Source: Eggerthella timonensis
GTDB lineage: Bacteria > Actinomycetota > Coriobacteriia > Coriobacteriales > Eggerthellaceae
Reading direction: 5' to 3'
Assembly: GCF_900184265.1 (NCBI RefSeq)
Contig: NZ_FXXA01000002.1
Location: 1,386,918-1,450,917 of the forward strand
DNA: 64,000 bases
A model generated the notes under the pieces. It did not search any database. It was not told the DNA's origin and was given only the letters and a program-made list of their open reading frames with translations. Numbering within the stretch: position 1 is the stretch's first letter; each line of letters begins with the position of its first letter. Positions 43,729 to 51,695 of this stretch are shown piece by piece. Both the position numbers and the translations under genes were made by a program.

Positions 43729-43797
43729 GACAAAGGGACGGGGTAATTGTCTCGTTCGGTCGCCGAACGAGACAATTACCCCGTCCCTTTGTCTCAC
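43725..43797. repeat. Perfect 35-bp inverted repeat with 3-nt loop
   Basis: The left arm 43725-43759 (starting GTGAGACAAAGGGACGGGG) pairs exactly with 43763-43797; the loop is TCG. It begins at the stop codon of the NYN gene. Far longer than a normal terminator and without a T tail, it resembles REP/MITE-like palindromes that end in GTCCCTTTGTCTCA. The rest of the 43798-43962 gap holds no gene. Confidence 0.85.
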
Positions 43798-43962
43798 GAT
43801 GGCGATTCGGTGAATGTCCGACACATCGCGCCTTTCGTGTTGGACTATCGGCAGTTCGAGCATGCCGTGTCGGTTGTTTCGCTACACCGTGTTGGTTATC
43901 ATTCATGATGTAGGGTAACCAAGCGCGCACGGCGCGCGGACGGAGCGGACAGGCGGGCGGGT

Positions 43963-46515
43963 ATGGATCGCATCATCAACGGCATCATCGCGCGACGCAA
44001 AGCCGTCGTGGGGGCCTTCCTGGCCGTCGCCGTGGTGTGCGCGGCCATGATCCCGTTCGTGGGCGTCAACTACGACATGGTGGACTACCTGCCCGACGAG
44101 GCGCAATCCACCACGGCCGTCGCCATCATGAACGATGAGTTCACCCAGGCCGTCCCCAACGCCAACGTGCTCGTCCACGACGTGAGCCTGGCCCAGGCGC
44201 TCGCGCTCAAGGACAAGATCGCCGCGGTGGACGGCGTCGAGGGCGTCATGTGGCTCGACGACGTCGTGGACGTCACCGTGCCCCTCGAGATGGCCGACGC
44301 CTCCACGGTGGAGACGTACTATCGCGACGGCGCCGCGCTGTTCCAGGTCACCGTGGCCGAGGGCTCCGAGGGCACCGCCATTCCCGCGTTGCGCGCGCTC
44401 GTCGACGAGGCGGGCCCGGGCAACGCCGTGTCGGGCGAAGCGTCCGACACGGCGCAGACCACGGCCAGCACGGCCGAGGAGGCCGGCAACGCCGCGCTCA
44501 TCCTCGTGCCCATCATCCTGTTGCTGCTCGTGCTGTCCACCACGTCGTGGATCGAGCCGGTGCTGTTCATCGCCGCCATCGGTGTGTCCATCCTCATCAA
44601 CATGGGCACGAACATCGTGCTGGGCGAGGTGTCGTTCATCACGTTCTCGGTGAGCCCCATCCTGCAGCTGGCCGTGTCGCTGGACTACGCCATCTTCCTG
44701 CTGCACGCGTTCGCGGCCGAGCGCCAGCGCACGCCGAACGTGGAGCAGGCCATGGCCGCGGCGATGCGCCGCTCGCTGTCCACCATCGCCGCCAGCGCGG
44801 TCACCACGCTGTTCGGTTTCGCCGCGCTCGCGTTCATGCAATTCCAGATCGGCGCGGATCTCGGCATCAACCTCGTGAAGGGCATCGTGTTCAGCTTCTT
44901 CACCGTCATGGTGTTTTTGCCGGCGGTCACGCTCACGCTGTACAAGCTCATCGACAAGACCAAACACCGGCCGCTCATGCCCTCGTTCAAGAACGTTGGA
45001 GCAGTGCTGTCGAAGGTGCGGGTGCCGGCGCTCGTCCTCGTGCTGGCCCTCGTGGTGCCCGCGTTTTTGGGCCAGGCCCACACCGTGTTCACCTATCAGA
45101 ACAGCGAGCCCGACCCGAACCTGCGCTCCGGCGCCGACACGCTCATGATCCAAGACGAGTTCGGCCAGCAGAACGCCGTAGTGGTGCTCGTGCCGCGCGG
45201 CGACGTGGCGGCCGAAGCGGCTCTGTCGGACGATCTGGCAAAGCTCGACAACGTGGAGAGCGTCATCTCGTACGCCGCTTCCGTGGGCGCCGCCATCCCG
45301 CAGGGCTTCCTCGACCAAAGCGTAGTCGACCAGTTCTACTCGCCGAACTACGCGCGCATCATCGCCTACACGAGCACAGATACCGAAAGCGACGAGGCGT
45401 TCGCCACGGTGGAGGCTATCCAGCAGACGGCAGCGCGCCACTACGACACGTACTACACGGCCGGCCAGTCCGCGAACCTCTACGACATGAAGAACATCGT
45501 GGCCGTGGACAACGTGGTGGTCAGCGCCGTGGCCGTCGTCGCCATCCTCATCGTGCTGCTCGTGACGTTCCGCTCGCTGACGCTGCCGCTCGTGCTGCTG
45601 CTCACCATCGAGTCGGGCATCTGGATCAACCTGTCCATCCCGTACTTCACGGGCGAGTCGGTGAACTTCATCGGCTACCTTGTCATCAACACGGTGCAGC
45701 TGGGCGCCACCATCGACTACGGCATCCTGCTGACCACGCACTACCTGCGCCTCCGCCAGCGCGTTCCGGCCCGCACGGCCGCGCATCGCGCGCTGGGCGA
45801 GACGTTCCCGTCGCTGCTCGTGTCGGCCAGCATCCTGGCCACCGCGGGCTTCGCTTTGGGGTTCGCGTCCAGCATGTCGGCGGTGTCCAGCTTGGGCCTG
45901 CTGCTGGCTCGCGGCGCGCTGCTGTCGTTGGCGCTGGTCACATGCTTCCTGCCGGCGCTGCTCGTGCTGCTCGACCGCGTCATCCGACGCACCACCTGGC
46001 GTGCGAACTTCGCGCCCGCGAATCCCGGGGAAGCGTCCGACGCATCGCCCGTCGCAACCCCCGAGCCGCTTCCCGCCGCGGCCCCCGACCCGCTCGAGAC
46101 GAATCATGAAGTCCTACCCGCGCATTCGCATGGCGCTGACCGCCTGCCTGGCCGTCGCGCTCGCAACCGTCGGCGCTCCCGCTGCGGCCCTCGCCGCTTC
46201 GCCGGACTTGGCCTCCGCGGCGACCTCGACGGCTTCCGCATCAACCGCCACCTACGAGAAGTCCGAGGTGGTGTACGCCACCCTGGCCGCGAACGGCAAG
46301 CCGGAGGCCGTGTACGTGGTGAACCGCTTCGACGTGGAGGCGGCGGGCACCGTCGTCGACCACGGCGATTACACGGCCGTGCAGAACCTCACGAACGAGA
46401 CCGAGCTGGCACGGGTTGGCGACGCGACCACGTTCGAGGCCGAGGAGGGCGCGCTGTACTACCAGGGCGACGCTGCCGACACCACGCTGCCGTGGAACGT
46501 GTCGATCGCCTATGA
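43963..46515 (+). CDS. MMPL/RND-superfamily exporter
   Basis: An open frame of 850 residues. The first approximately 690 form a two-lobed RND/MMPL exporter: a helix at 12-30, an outside domain, five or six helices (about 165-345, with ISFTFSVSPILQL-like FITFSVSPILQLAVSLDYAI), then a repeat of the same layout (lobe two with ITTHYLRLRQ near 595). After about residue 714 the frame enters the next gene and becomes arginine-rich with no family features, so the true protein probably ends near 46109 and a frameshift or readthrough is suspected. It works with the secreted partner encoded at 46106. Confidence 0.82.
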   Translation: MDRIINGIIARRKAVVGAFLAVAVVCAAMIPFVGVNYDMVDYLPDEAQSTTAVAIMNDEFTQAVPNANVLVHDVSLAQALALKDKIAAVDGVEGVMWLDDVVDVTVPLEMADASTVETYYRDGAALFQVTVAEGSEGTAIPALRALVDEAGPGNAVSGEASDTAQTTASTAEEAGNAALILVPIILLLLVLSTTSWIEPVLFIAAIGVSILINMGTNIVLGEVSFITFSVSPILQLAVSLDYAIFLLHAFAAERQRTPNVEQAMAAAMRRSLSTIAASAVTTLFGFAALAFMQFQIGADLGINLVKGIVFSFFTVMVFLPAVTLTLYKLIDKTKHRPLMPSFKNVGAVLSKVRVPALVLVLALVVPAFLGQAHTVFTYQNSEPDPNLRSGADTLMIQDEFGQQNAVVVLVPRGDVAAEAALSDDLAKLDNVESVISYAASVGAAIPQGFLDQSVVDQFYSPNYARIIAYTSTDTESDEAFATVEAIQQTAARHYDTYYTAGQSANLYDMKNIVAVDNVVVSAVAVVAILIVLLVTFRSLTLPLVLLLTIESGIWINLSIPYFTGESVNFIGYLVINTVQLGATIDYGILLTTHYLRLRQRVPARTAAHRALGETFPSLLVSASILATAGFALGFASSMSAVSSLGLLLARGALLSLALVTCFLPALLVLLDRVIRRTTWRANFAPANPGEASDASPVATPEPLPAAAPDPLETNHEVLPAHSHGADRLPGRRARNRRRSRCGPRRFAGLGLRGDLDGFRINRHLREVRGGVRHPGRERQAGGRVRGEPLRRGGGGHRRRPRRLHGRAEPHERDRAGTGWRRDHVRGRGGRAVLPGRRCRHHAAVERVDRL

Positions 46516-47959
46516 GCTGGACGGCAAGAAGGTCGAGGCCGATCAGTTGGCCGGCGCTTCGGGCGACCTGTCCATCCACGTGACCACCGCGCGCAACGAT
46601 GCCGTCGACCCCGCGTTCTACGACAGCTTCATGCTGCAGATCACGTTCACGCTTCCGGGCGCCGTGGCAACCGAGGTGGCGGGAGAGGGCGCGACCATCG
46701 CGCAGTCCGGCGAAGACACGACGGTGGCGTTCACCGTGCTGCCCGGCCAGGACGGCGACTTCGCGCTCACGGCCAAGGTGAAGGATTTCGAGATGACGGG
46801 CGCGCAGATCGCCGCGCTGCCGTACTCCTCGGTCATCGAGATGCCCGACACCGACGAGATGGTCGACGGCATGAGCACGCTGTCCGACGCGGTGAGCGCG
46901 TTGGCAGACGGCACCTCGTCGCTGGCGGCGGGCGTGGACGAGCTGACCGGCGGCGCGCAGAGCCTGTCGTCGGGCTCCGCGGCGTTCGGCCAAGGGCTCA
47001 ACCAGCTGAACGGCTCGTCGAGCCAGCTGGTGAGCGCCTCGAGCCAGATCGGCAGCGCGCTTTCGGCCATCGCCGGCGGCCTGCAAGGCGCCGACCTGTC
47101 GCAGCTCGACCAGCTGGGGCAGCTGCCCGGCGGGTTGAATGCGTTGGCGGACGGGCTGGGGGAGCTGCAGGCGAGCGCGGTGCTTGTCGAGCAGGGGTAC
47201 GCGAAGGCGCTTCCGGCGCTCGACGGCGCCATCGCCTCCATTCCCGAAGGCACGCTGACCGATCAGCAGATCGGGAGTTTGGCCGCAGTCGCGGGCGCGT
47301 CGGGCAATCCCGACGACGCCGCGACTTTGAATCAGTTGCTTGCGAACTACAAGGCCGCCCAAACGGTCAAGGGCACCTACACCGCGACGAAAGCGGCGTT
47401 CGACGGCGCGAGCCAGCTGCTCGGCTCCTTGCCGGACGCCCTCGCCCAGCAAGAGGCCGCCCTCCGCTCCATGGCTTCCTCGCTCGACGCCGCCGTCGGC
47501 GGCGGGCAGCTCGACCAGCTCTCCCAGCTGGCCGACGGAATCGCGCAGCTGTCCGGCCAGTACGGCCGGTTCCACGAGGGGCTGACGCAGTACGCGTCGG
47601 GTCTGTCGGCGCTTGCCGGCAACTACAGCCAGCTGTCGTCCGGCACGAGCCAGCTCGCCGGCGGCACCGGTCAGCTGGCGATCGGGGCGGGCGAGCTCAG
47701 CAGCGGCATGGACCAGCTGAACGCGTCCACATCCGCGCTGCCCGACACCATGAAAGAGCAGATATCCGAGCTCATGGCCGACTACGACTTCCCGGAGTTC
47801 GACCCCGTCTCGTTCACGTCGTCGCAGAACGCCAACGTGAAAGCGGTGCAGTTCGTCATGACCACGGCCGCCATCGAGAAACCCGAAGCGCCCCAGGAGG
47901 AGCAGCCCGAGCAGGAGCAGACCATCTGGGACCGTTTTCTCGCCCTGTTCCAGGGGTAA
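46106..47959 (+). CDS. Secreted YhgE/Pip-like coiled repeat protein, MMPL partner
   Basis: A 617-residue exported protein. A signal peptide (about 8-31, ending AALAAS) is followed by a beta-rich domain to about 230 and a long helical region with many short repeats of the type LxxGxxQLxxGxxxL (e.g. SSGTSQLAGGTGQLAIGAGE). These X-heptad repeats are typical of YhgE/Pip-like proteins coupled to MMPL exporters. It ends in an acidic Glu/Gln/Pro tail and a short amphipathic end. It overlaps the exporter frame; ATGA at 46106 would suit translational coupling if the exporter ended at 46109. Confidence 0.8.
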   Translation: MKSYPRIRMALTACLAVALATVGAPAAALAASPDLASAATSTASASTATYEKSEVVYATLAANGKPEAVYVVNRFDVEAAGTVVDHGDYTAVQNLTNETELARVGDATTFEAEEGALYYQGDAADTTLPWNVSIAYELDGKKVEADQLAGASGDLSIHVTTARNDAVDPAFYDSFMLQITFTLPGAVATEVAGEGATIAQSGEDTTVAFTVLPGQDGDFALTAKVKDFEMTGAQIAALPYSSVIEMPDTDEMVDGMSTLSDAVSALADGTSSLAAGVDELTGGAQSLSSGSAAFGQGLNQLNGSSSQLVSASSQIGSALSAIAGGLQGADLSQLDQLGQLPGGLNALADGLGELQASAVLVEQGYAKALPALDGAIASIPEGTLTDQQIGSLAAVAGASGNPDDAATLNQLLANYKAAQTVKGTYTATKAAFDGASQLLGSLPDALAQQEAALRSMASSLDAAVGGGQLDQLSQLADGIAQLSGQYGRFHEGLTQYASGLSALAGNYSQLSSGTSQLAGGTGQLAIGAGELSSGMDQLNASTSALPDTMKEQISELMADYDFPEFDPVSFTSSQNANVKAVQFVMTTAAIEKPEAPQEEQPEQEQTIWDRFLALFQG

Positions 47960-47974
47960 GCCGCTCTGGCCTCC

Positions 47975-48949
47975 TCAGCTCGCGTGCATCCCGACGGCTT
48001 CCAGCAGCTCGTCGCGCAGGGCGAGATGCGTGTGCGTGAACCCCGGATCGACATAGCGCAACCGTTTCCCCAAGAGCTTGGCCAGCTGATGGGCGAGGCG
48101 GTTGAACGAGCCGCTGTCCATCGCCTGTGCTCGGGAAACGGTGACCACGGTGAACCCGAGGGATGTGAGCGTGCCGCGTCGCCGCGCGTCGCTCTCCTGT
48201 CGTTCGGGATCGGCGTGGTGCAGCCTGCTGTCGTACTCCACGGCCAAGCGCGCTTCGGGCCAGCACAGGTCGCATGCGCAGTACGTCCGGTCGGCCAGCT
48301 TGCGGAAGCGGGGCGGCACGTCCACGCGGAAGTTCAGCGACGGCTGCGCCAGCCCGTAGCCGCCCAAGCTGTACGGCAGGCTCAGCAGCATGGCGAGCAC
48401 CGATTCCATGGGCGATGCCGAGCGATCCAGCACGTAGCGCAAAGCTCTCAAAGCCTTCTTCCGCCCGCGTGCGTTCGGGGCTCCCTCGGCAAACGCCCGT
48501 AGCTTGGCAACCGTGGTGAGCGGCGCATCCCTTCGCGGCGCCGGTCCTTTGTCGACCAGGACGTACGTTCCGCACAGCTCGTACCCCAGCAGTATGAGCT
48601 GGGTGACCGACAGCCGATTCGCCATGTGCAGAAAGCAGAACTCCGGCGTGCTGACGAGGAACCCGTTGCCCGCGTCGATAAACGACCGCTCGGGAAGGTC
48701 GGGGTAGATGCGGGTGATGACGCTCGCGGTGTCCGTTCTGCATGAGACGTCGCCCACCAAGGCCGTTACGGGTAGAGCACATCCTGCCGGCCGTCGGTTA
48801 CCCTCTGAAAGGCGGGGCACCTTTGACGATGCGAGCGCCCGGCGGGCGCGTCGCGTGGTCATTTGGCGCTCTTCGTAACCGCGCAAGAAGCCCGGACCCA
48901 CCGTTCTCCAGTAGTCCAACGCCGAATCATATCCGATAAGTATATCCAT
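47975..48949 (-). CDS. Hypothetical protein with PD-(D/E)XK endonuclease-like C-terminal domain
   Basis: A 324-residue protein. The C-terminal part reads DLCWPEARLAVEYDSRLHHA followed by ERQESDARRRGTLTSLGFTV and VVTVSRAQ, the layout of DUF559/VSR-like restriction-endonuclease folds (E...D/E-x-D core then a helix and a second strand). The N-terminal half resembles the AbiEi-type antitoxin-like proteins of actinobacteria but is not firmly assigned. No partner toxin or methylase gene is adjacent. Convergent with the YhgE-like gene; monocistronic. Confidence 0.65.
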   Translation of the reverse strand: MDILIGYDSALDYWRTVGPGFLRGYEERQMTTRRARRALASSKVPRLSEGNRRPAGCALPVTALVGDVSCRTDTASVITRIYPDLPERSFIDAGNGFLVSTPEFCFLHMANRLSVTQLILLGYELCGTYVLVDKGPAPRRDAPLTTVAKLRAFAEGAPNARGRKKALRALRYVLDRSASPMESVLAMLLSLPYSLGGYGLAQPSLNFRVDVPPRFRKLADRTYCACDLCWPEARLAVEYDSRLHHADPERQESDARRRGTLTSLGFTVVTVSRAQAMDSGSFNRLAHQLAKLLGKRLRYVDPGFTHTHLALRDELLEAVGMHAS

Positions 48950-49220
48950 TCGGTCAGCATAACATATTCTGGCAGAGATTTACGGGTATGCGAATTGTGG
49001 GGCGCGGTTTTTCATGAAGCATATCGATACCGGTGAAGAATCCCCAGTTCATGCTTTTCGGGGTAGGGAATGCGGCACTACGAAGATGATTTTGATTCGC
49101 ATACCCGCAAATTTCTGCCTCGAAACGCGTCCTGCACCGCCGACGTTGGGATCGCGACCGGGGATCGCGAGTGGGAGGCAACGCGGCGCCGATGACGTTG
49201 GCCGGCGACTCTTCGGATTC

Positions 49221-49775
49221 CTACGCGCGCTCCTCGATGCCGTGCTGGATCATGCGCAGCAGCAGCTCCGACATCTCGGCGGGGGATTGCGGCGTGCCCT
49301 TCTTCAGCCAGTGCGACAGCATGCCGAGGGCGCCCGACACGGCGAACAGGTACATGTACTCGAGGTCGTCGGCTTCCACGATCCCGTTCTCATCCGACAT
49401 CTGAAGGTCGACGAGATGCGCCAGCTCCATGATCTGCCGTTGGAAGCTGCCGTCGCTTTCGTCCAGCAACATGATGAACACGTCGGCGTTTTCTTTTGCG
49501 TATTCGAGGATCTTCACCACATTGCGCGTGCGCGGCTCGTCGTCGGCCAGCAGGCGCGCCTTGAGGTCGTTCAGCGCTTCGGCTTCGACGTGCTCCAGCA
49601 GGTCGTACTGGTTGCGGAAGTGGGCGTAGAACGTGCTGCGGTTCACGTCGGCTGCAGCGCACAGCGCCTTCACCGAGATCTTGGAGATGTGGTTCTCGCG
49701 CATGAGGTCGATGAGGGCGGTGGTGAGCGCGCGCTTCGTGTACCGCACGCGACGGTCGATCTTGTCGGGTTCCAT
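49221..49775 (-). CDS. TetR/AcrR family regulator (short TetR_C-type)
   Basis: A 184-residue regulator. HTH at about 10-55: YTKRALTTALIDLMRENHIS, KISVKALCAAADVNRSTFYA, HFRNQYDLLEHV. The C-terminal part fits the TetR_C_33/DhaS-like group that often governs transporters. The start was set at 49775, with AGGAGG 7 nt upstream; a longer open frame lacks a site. It is divergent from an XRE regulator and separated by 306 bp with two small inverted repeats. It might control the MMPL exporter, but that is only proximity. Confidence 0.88.
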   Translation of the reverse strand: MEPDKIDRRVRYTKRALTTALIDLMRENHISKISVKALCAAADVNRSTFYAHFRNQYDLLEHVEAEALNDLKARLLADDEPRTRNVVKILEYAKENADVFIMLLDESDGSFQRQIMELAHLVDLQMSDENGIVEADDLEYMYLFAVSGALGMLSHWLKKGTPQSPAEMSELLLRMIQHGIEERA

Positions 49776-49954
49776 GCGACGCCTCCTTCGATTCGATCGT
49801 CTCAGTATAGGGCATGCAAGACGCATCAGCGATCGAAGAAGCGAACGGCGATGATGGCGCTTCCGCGCAAAAAACGCGCAAATTGCGCCAAAGAGCCGTT
49901 TTGGCACGAACTTCTTGCCGGCACCCCGCCTGGTCGTCCTTGCGGAATTCCATT

Positions 49955-50006
49955 GTGACAAATGTCACGAAATCCCACTTCGCGGGCGTATGCAACCGCC
50001 GGTTGC
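49955..50006. promoter_or_regulatory. Two small inverted repeats in the TetR/XRE divergent gap
   Basis: GTGAC-AAAT-GTCAC at 49955-49968 and GCAACC-GCC-GGTTGC at 49992-50006. They are candidate operators for the divergent TetR and XRE regulators. The rest of the 306-bp gap shows no gene. Confidence 0.4.
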
Positions 50007-50081
50007 GTAAAATGATAACCAGACATGCTGGTGCAACGAGCCGGGCAACCGTAGGCTGGGAATCGAGAAGGAGCGGACACC

Positions 50082-50798
50082 ATGTCCCCAACGTCGAAGA
50101 AGGGATCGTTCATGAACGTCGAGATTGCCCAGCGCTTAGCCGCCATGCGACGCGAGCAAGGATACAGTCAAGAGGAGCTGGCCGAGCGGCTCGGGCTGTC
50201 GCGGCAGGCGGTGTCGAAATGGGAGCGCGCAGAATCGTCGCCCGACACGGGGAACCTCATCGCGCTCGCGAAGCTGTACGGCGTGTCCATCGACGACCTG
50301 CTGTGCATCGACGACGATGTGGTGGACGACGTCCTGTTCGAGGAGAAGGACAAGGACGCCACTGCCGAGGCCCAGGCGCAGGAGGCGGCCGTGCGCGCCA
50401 ACGAGGCCGCCGTCCGTGCGGCGCAGGCTGCCGTGGCCGCAGCGCAGGCCCGCGCGACCGCCGAGCAGGCGCACCAGGCCCCGCCGCAACCGCAGCCGCA
50501 GCCCCAACCGGTCCAGCAACCCTTCTACGGCGCAGCTCCCACGTCCCAGCAACCCCCGCAGCCGCAGGCGCCCTACACGCCGCAAGCTCCCGAATCCTAT
50601 GGCAACCAGGAGCATCGCCCGCGCAGTCCGTGGATGACGTTCCCGTATCCCGTGCTCTGCGTGATCGTCTTCCTGGCAGGCGGATTCCTGTTCGGCTGGT
50701 GGCATCCGGGCTGGTTCGTCTTCCTCACCATCCCGCTGTACTACTGGATCGCGCACATCATCGAGAACGACCCCAACTACCGCGCGAACCGCCGCTAG
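50082..50798 (+). CDS. XRE-family regulator with C-terminal membrane segments
   Basis: A 238-residue protein. The N-terminal Cro/CI HTH (about 14-70: RLAAMRREQGYSQEELAERL, GLSRQAVSKWERAESSPDTG) is followed by an Ala/Glu/Gln-rich linker (about 90-130), a Pro/Gln-rich stretch and two hydrophobic segments (about 188-228). It is thus a membrane-tethered regulator. ATG 50082 has AAGGAG upstream; ATG 50112 is an alternative. The next gene, 15 nt on, encodes a DUF4097 protein; this pair is common in Gram-positive envelope-stress modules. Confidence 0.87.
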   Translation: MSPTSKKGSFMNVEIAQRLAAMRREQGYSQEELAERLGLSRQAVSKWERAESSPDTGNLIALAKLYGVSIDDLLCIDDDVVDDVLFEEKDKDATAEAQAQEAAVRANEAAVRAAQAAVAAAQARATAEQAHQAPPQPQPQPQPVQQPFYGAAPTSQQPPQPQAPYTPQAPESYGNQEHRPRSPWMTFPYPVLCVIVFLAGGFLFGWWHPGWFVFLTIPLYYWIAHIIENDPNYRANRR

Positions 50799-50813
50799 CG
50801 AAAGGGCCTCATC

Positions 50814-51665
50814 ATGACGAAACTCACAAGGGCCTCGTATGTCAAAATCGTGCTCATCATCGTGTTCGGCGCGCTCATCCTGGGCGCCATCGGCTTCGGC
50901 GGCTGCTCGTCCTGGCACCTGGGTAGCGGCATCTGGGGCAAGACGAGCATGGGCTCGGCCAGCGTCGATGCGGCCGACGTCAAGAACCTGTCCATCAAAT
51001 GGGGCGCCGGCGAGGTCAAGGTAGACGTGACCGGCGAAGGCGACGCCATCGAGCTCATCGAAACGTCCACGGGCGGCGCGACGAAGGCGCAGCAGATGCG
51101 CTGGTCCGTCAGCGGCGACACGCTCAACGTGGATTACGGCCAGTGGTTCTCGTGCTCCGCGCTGATGGGGCGCAAGAGCCTCGAGGTGCGCATCCCGAAG
51201 AGCTACGCCCGGCAGCTGGGCACCGTCGACATCGACGGCGCGTCGGGCGACTACGACGTGAGCGGCCTCGGCTGCGAATCGCTCAAGCTGCAGCTCGCAT
51301 CGGGCGACCTGACGGGGCTCGACCTGCAGGCCGACGAGCTGCGCATCGACGTCGCGAGCGGGCACTTGGACGTCGAGGGCCGCTTCTCCGATCGCGTGAA
51401 CGTGCGCACGGCTTCCGGCGAGACGCGCGTCGTCTGCGAGGAGGTGTGCCCCGCTTCCGTCGACGTCGACATCGCCAGCGGCGAGGTGGGGGTGGCCGTG
51501 CCCCGCGACAGCGGGTTCACCGCGCGCATCGACAAGGCGTCCGGCGACTTCAGCAGCACGTTCTCGCTCTCGCAAAACGGCAACGTCTACACGAGCGGCG
51601 ACGGCGGCGCCAGCGTGAGCGCGCGCATCGCCAGCGGCGAGTTCCGCATCGATTCGAGCAACTGA
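50814..51665 (+). CDS. DUF4097-type beta-repeat envelope protein
   Basis: A 283-residue protein with one N-terminal membrane helix (about 10-30) and a right-handed beta-helix-like repeat domain of the DUF4097 (LiaG/YvlB-like) family. The recurring motif is (A/E)SG(D/E): IDGASGDYDVSGL, LQLASGDLTGLDLQ, DIASGEVGVAVP, RIASGEFRIDSS. Function is unknown; relatives are linked to cell-envelope stress operons. Co-transcribed with the XRE gene. Confidence 0.85.
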   Translation: MTKLTRASYVKIVLIIVFGALILGAIGFGGCSSWHLGSGIWGKTSMGSASVDAADVKNLSIKWGAGEVKVDVTGEGDAIELIETSTGGATKAQQMRWSVSGDTLNVDYGQWFSCSALMGRKSLEVRIPKSYARQLGTVDIDGASGDYDVSGLGCESLKLQLASGDLTGLDLQADELRIDVASGHLDVEGRFSDRVNVRTASGETRVVCEEVCPASVDVDIASGEVGVAVPRDSGFTARIDKASGDFSSTFSLSQNGNVYTSGDGGASVSARIASGEFRIDSSN

Positions 51666-51695
51666 CCCAGCTTGGGCGGAAGAAGGGCGAGTCGG

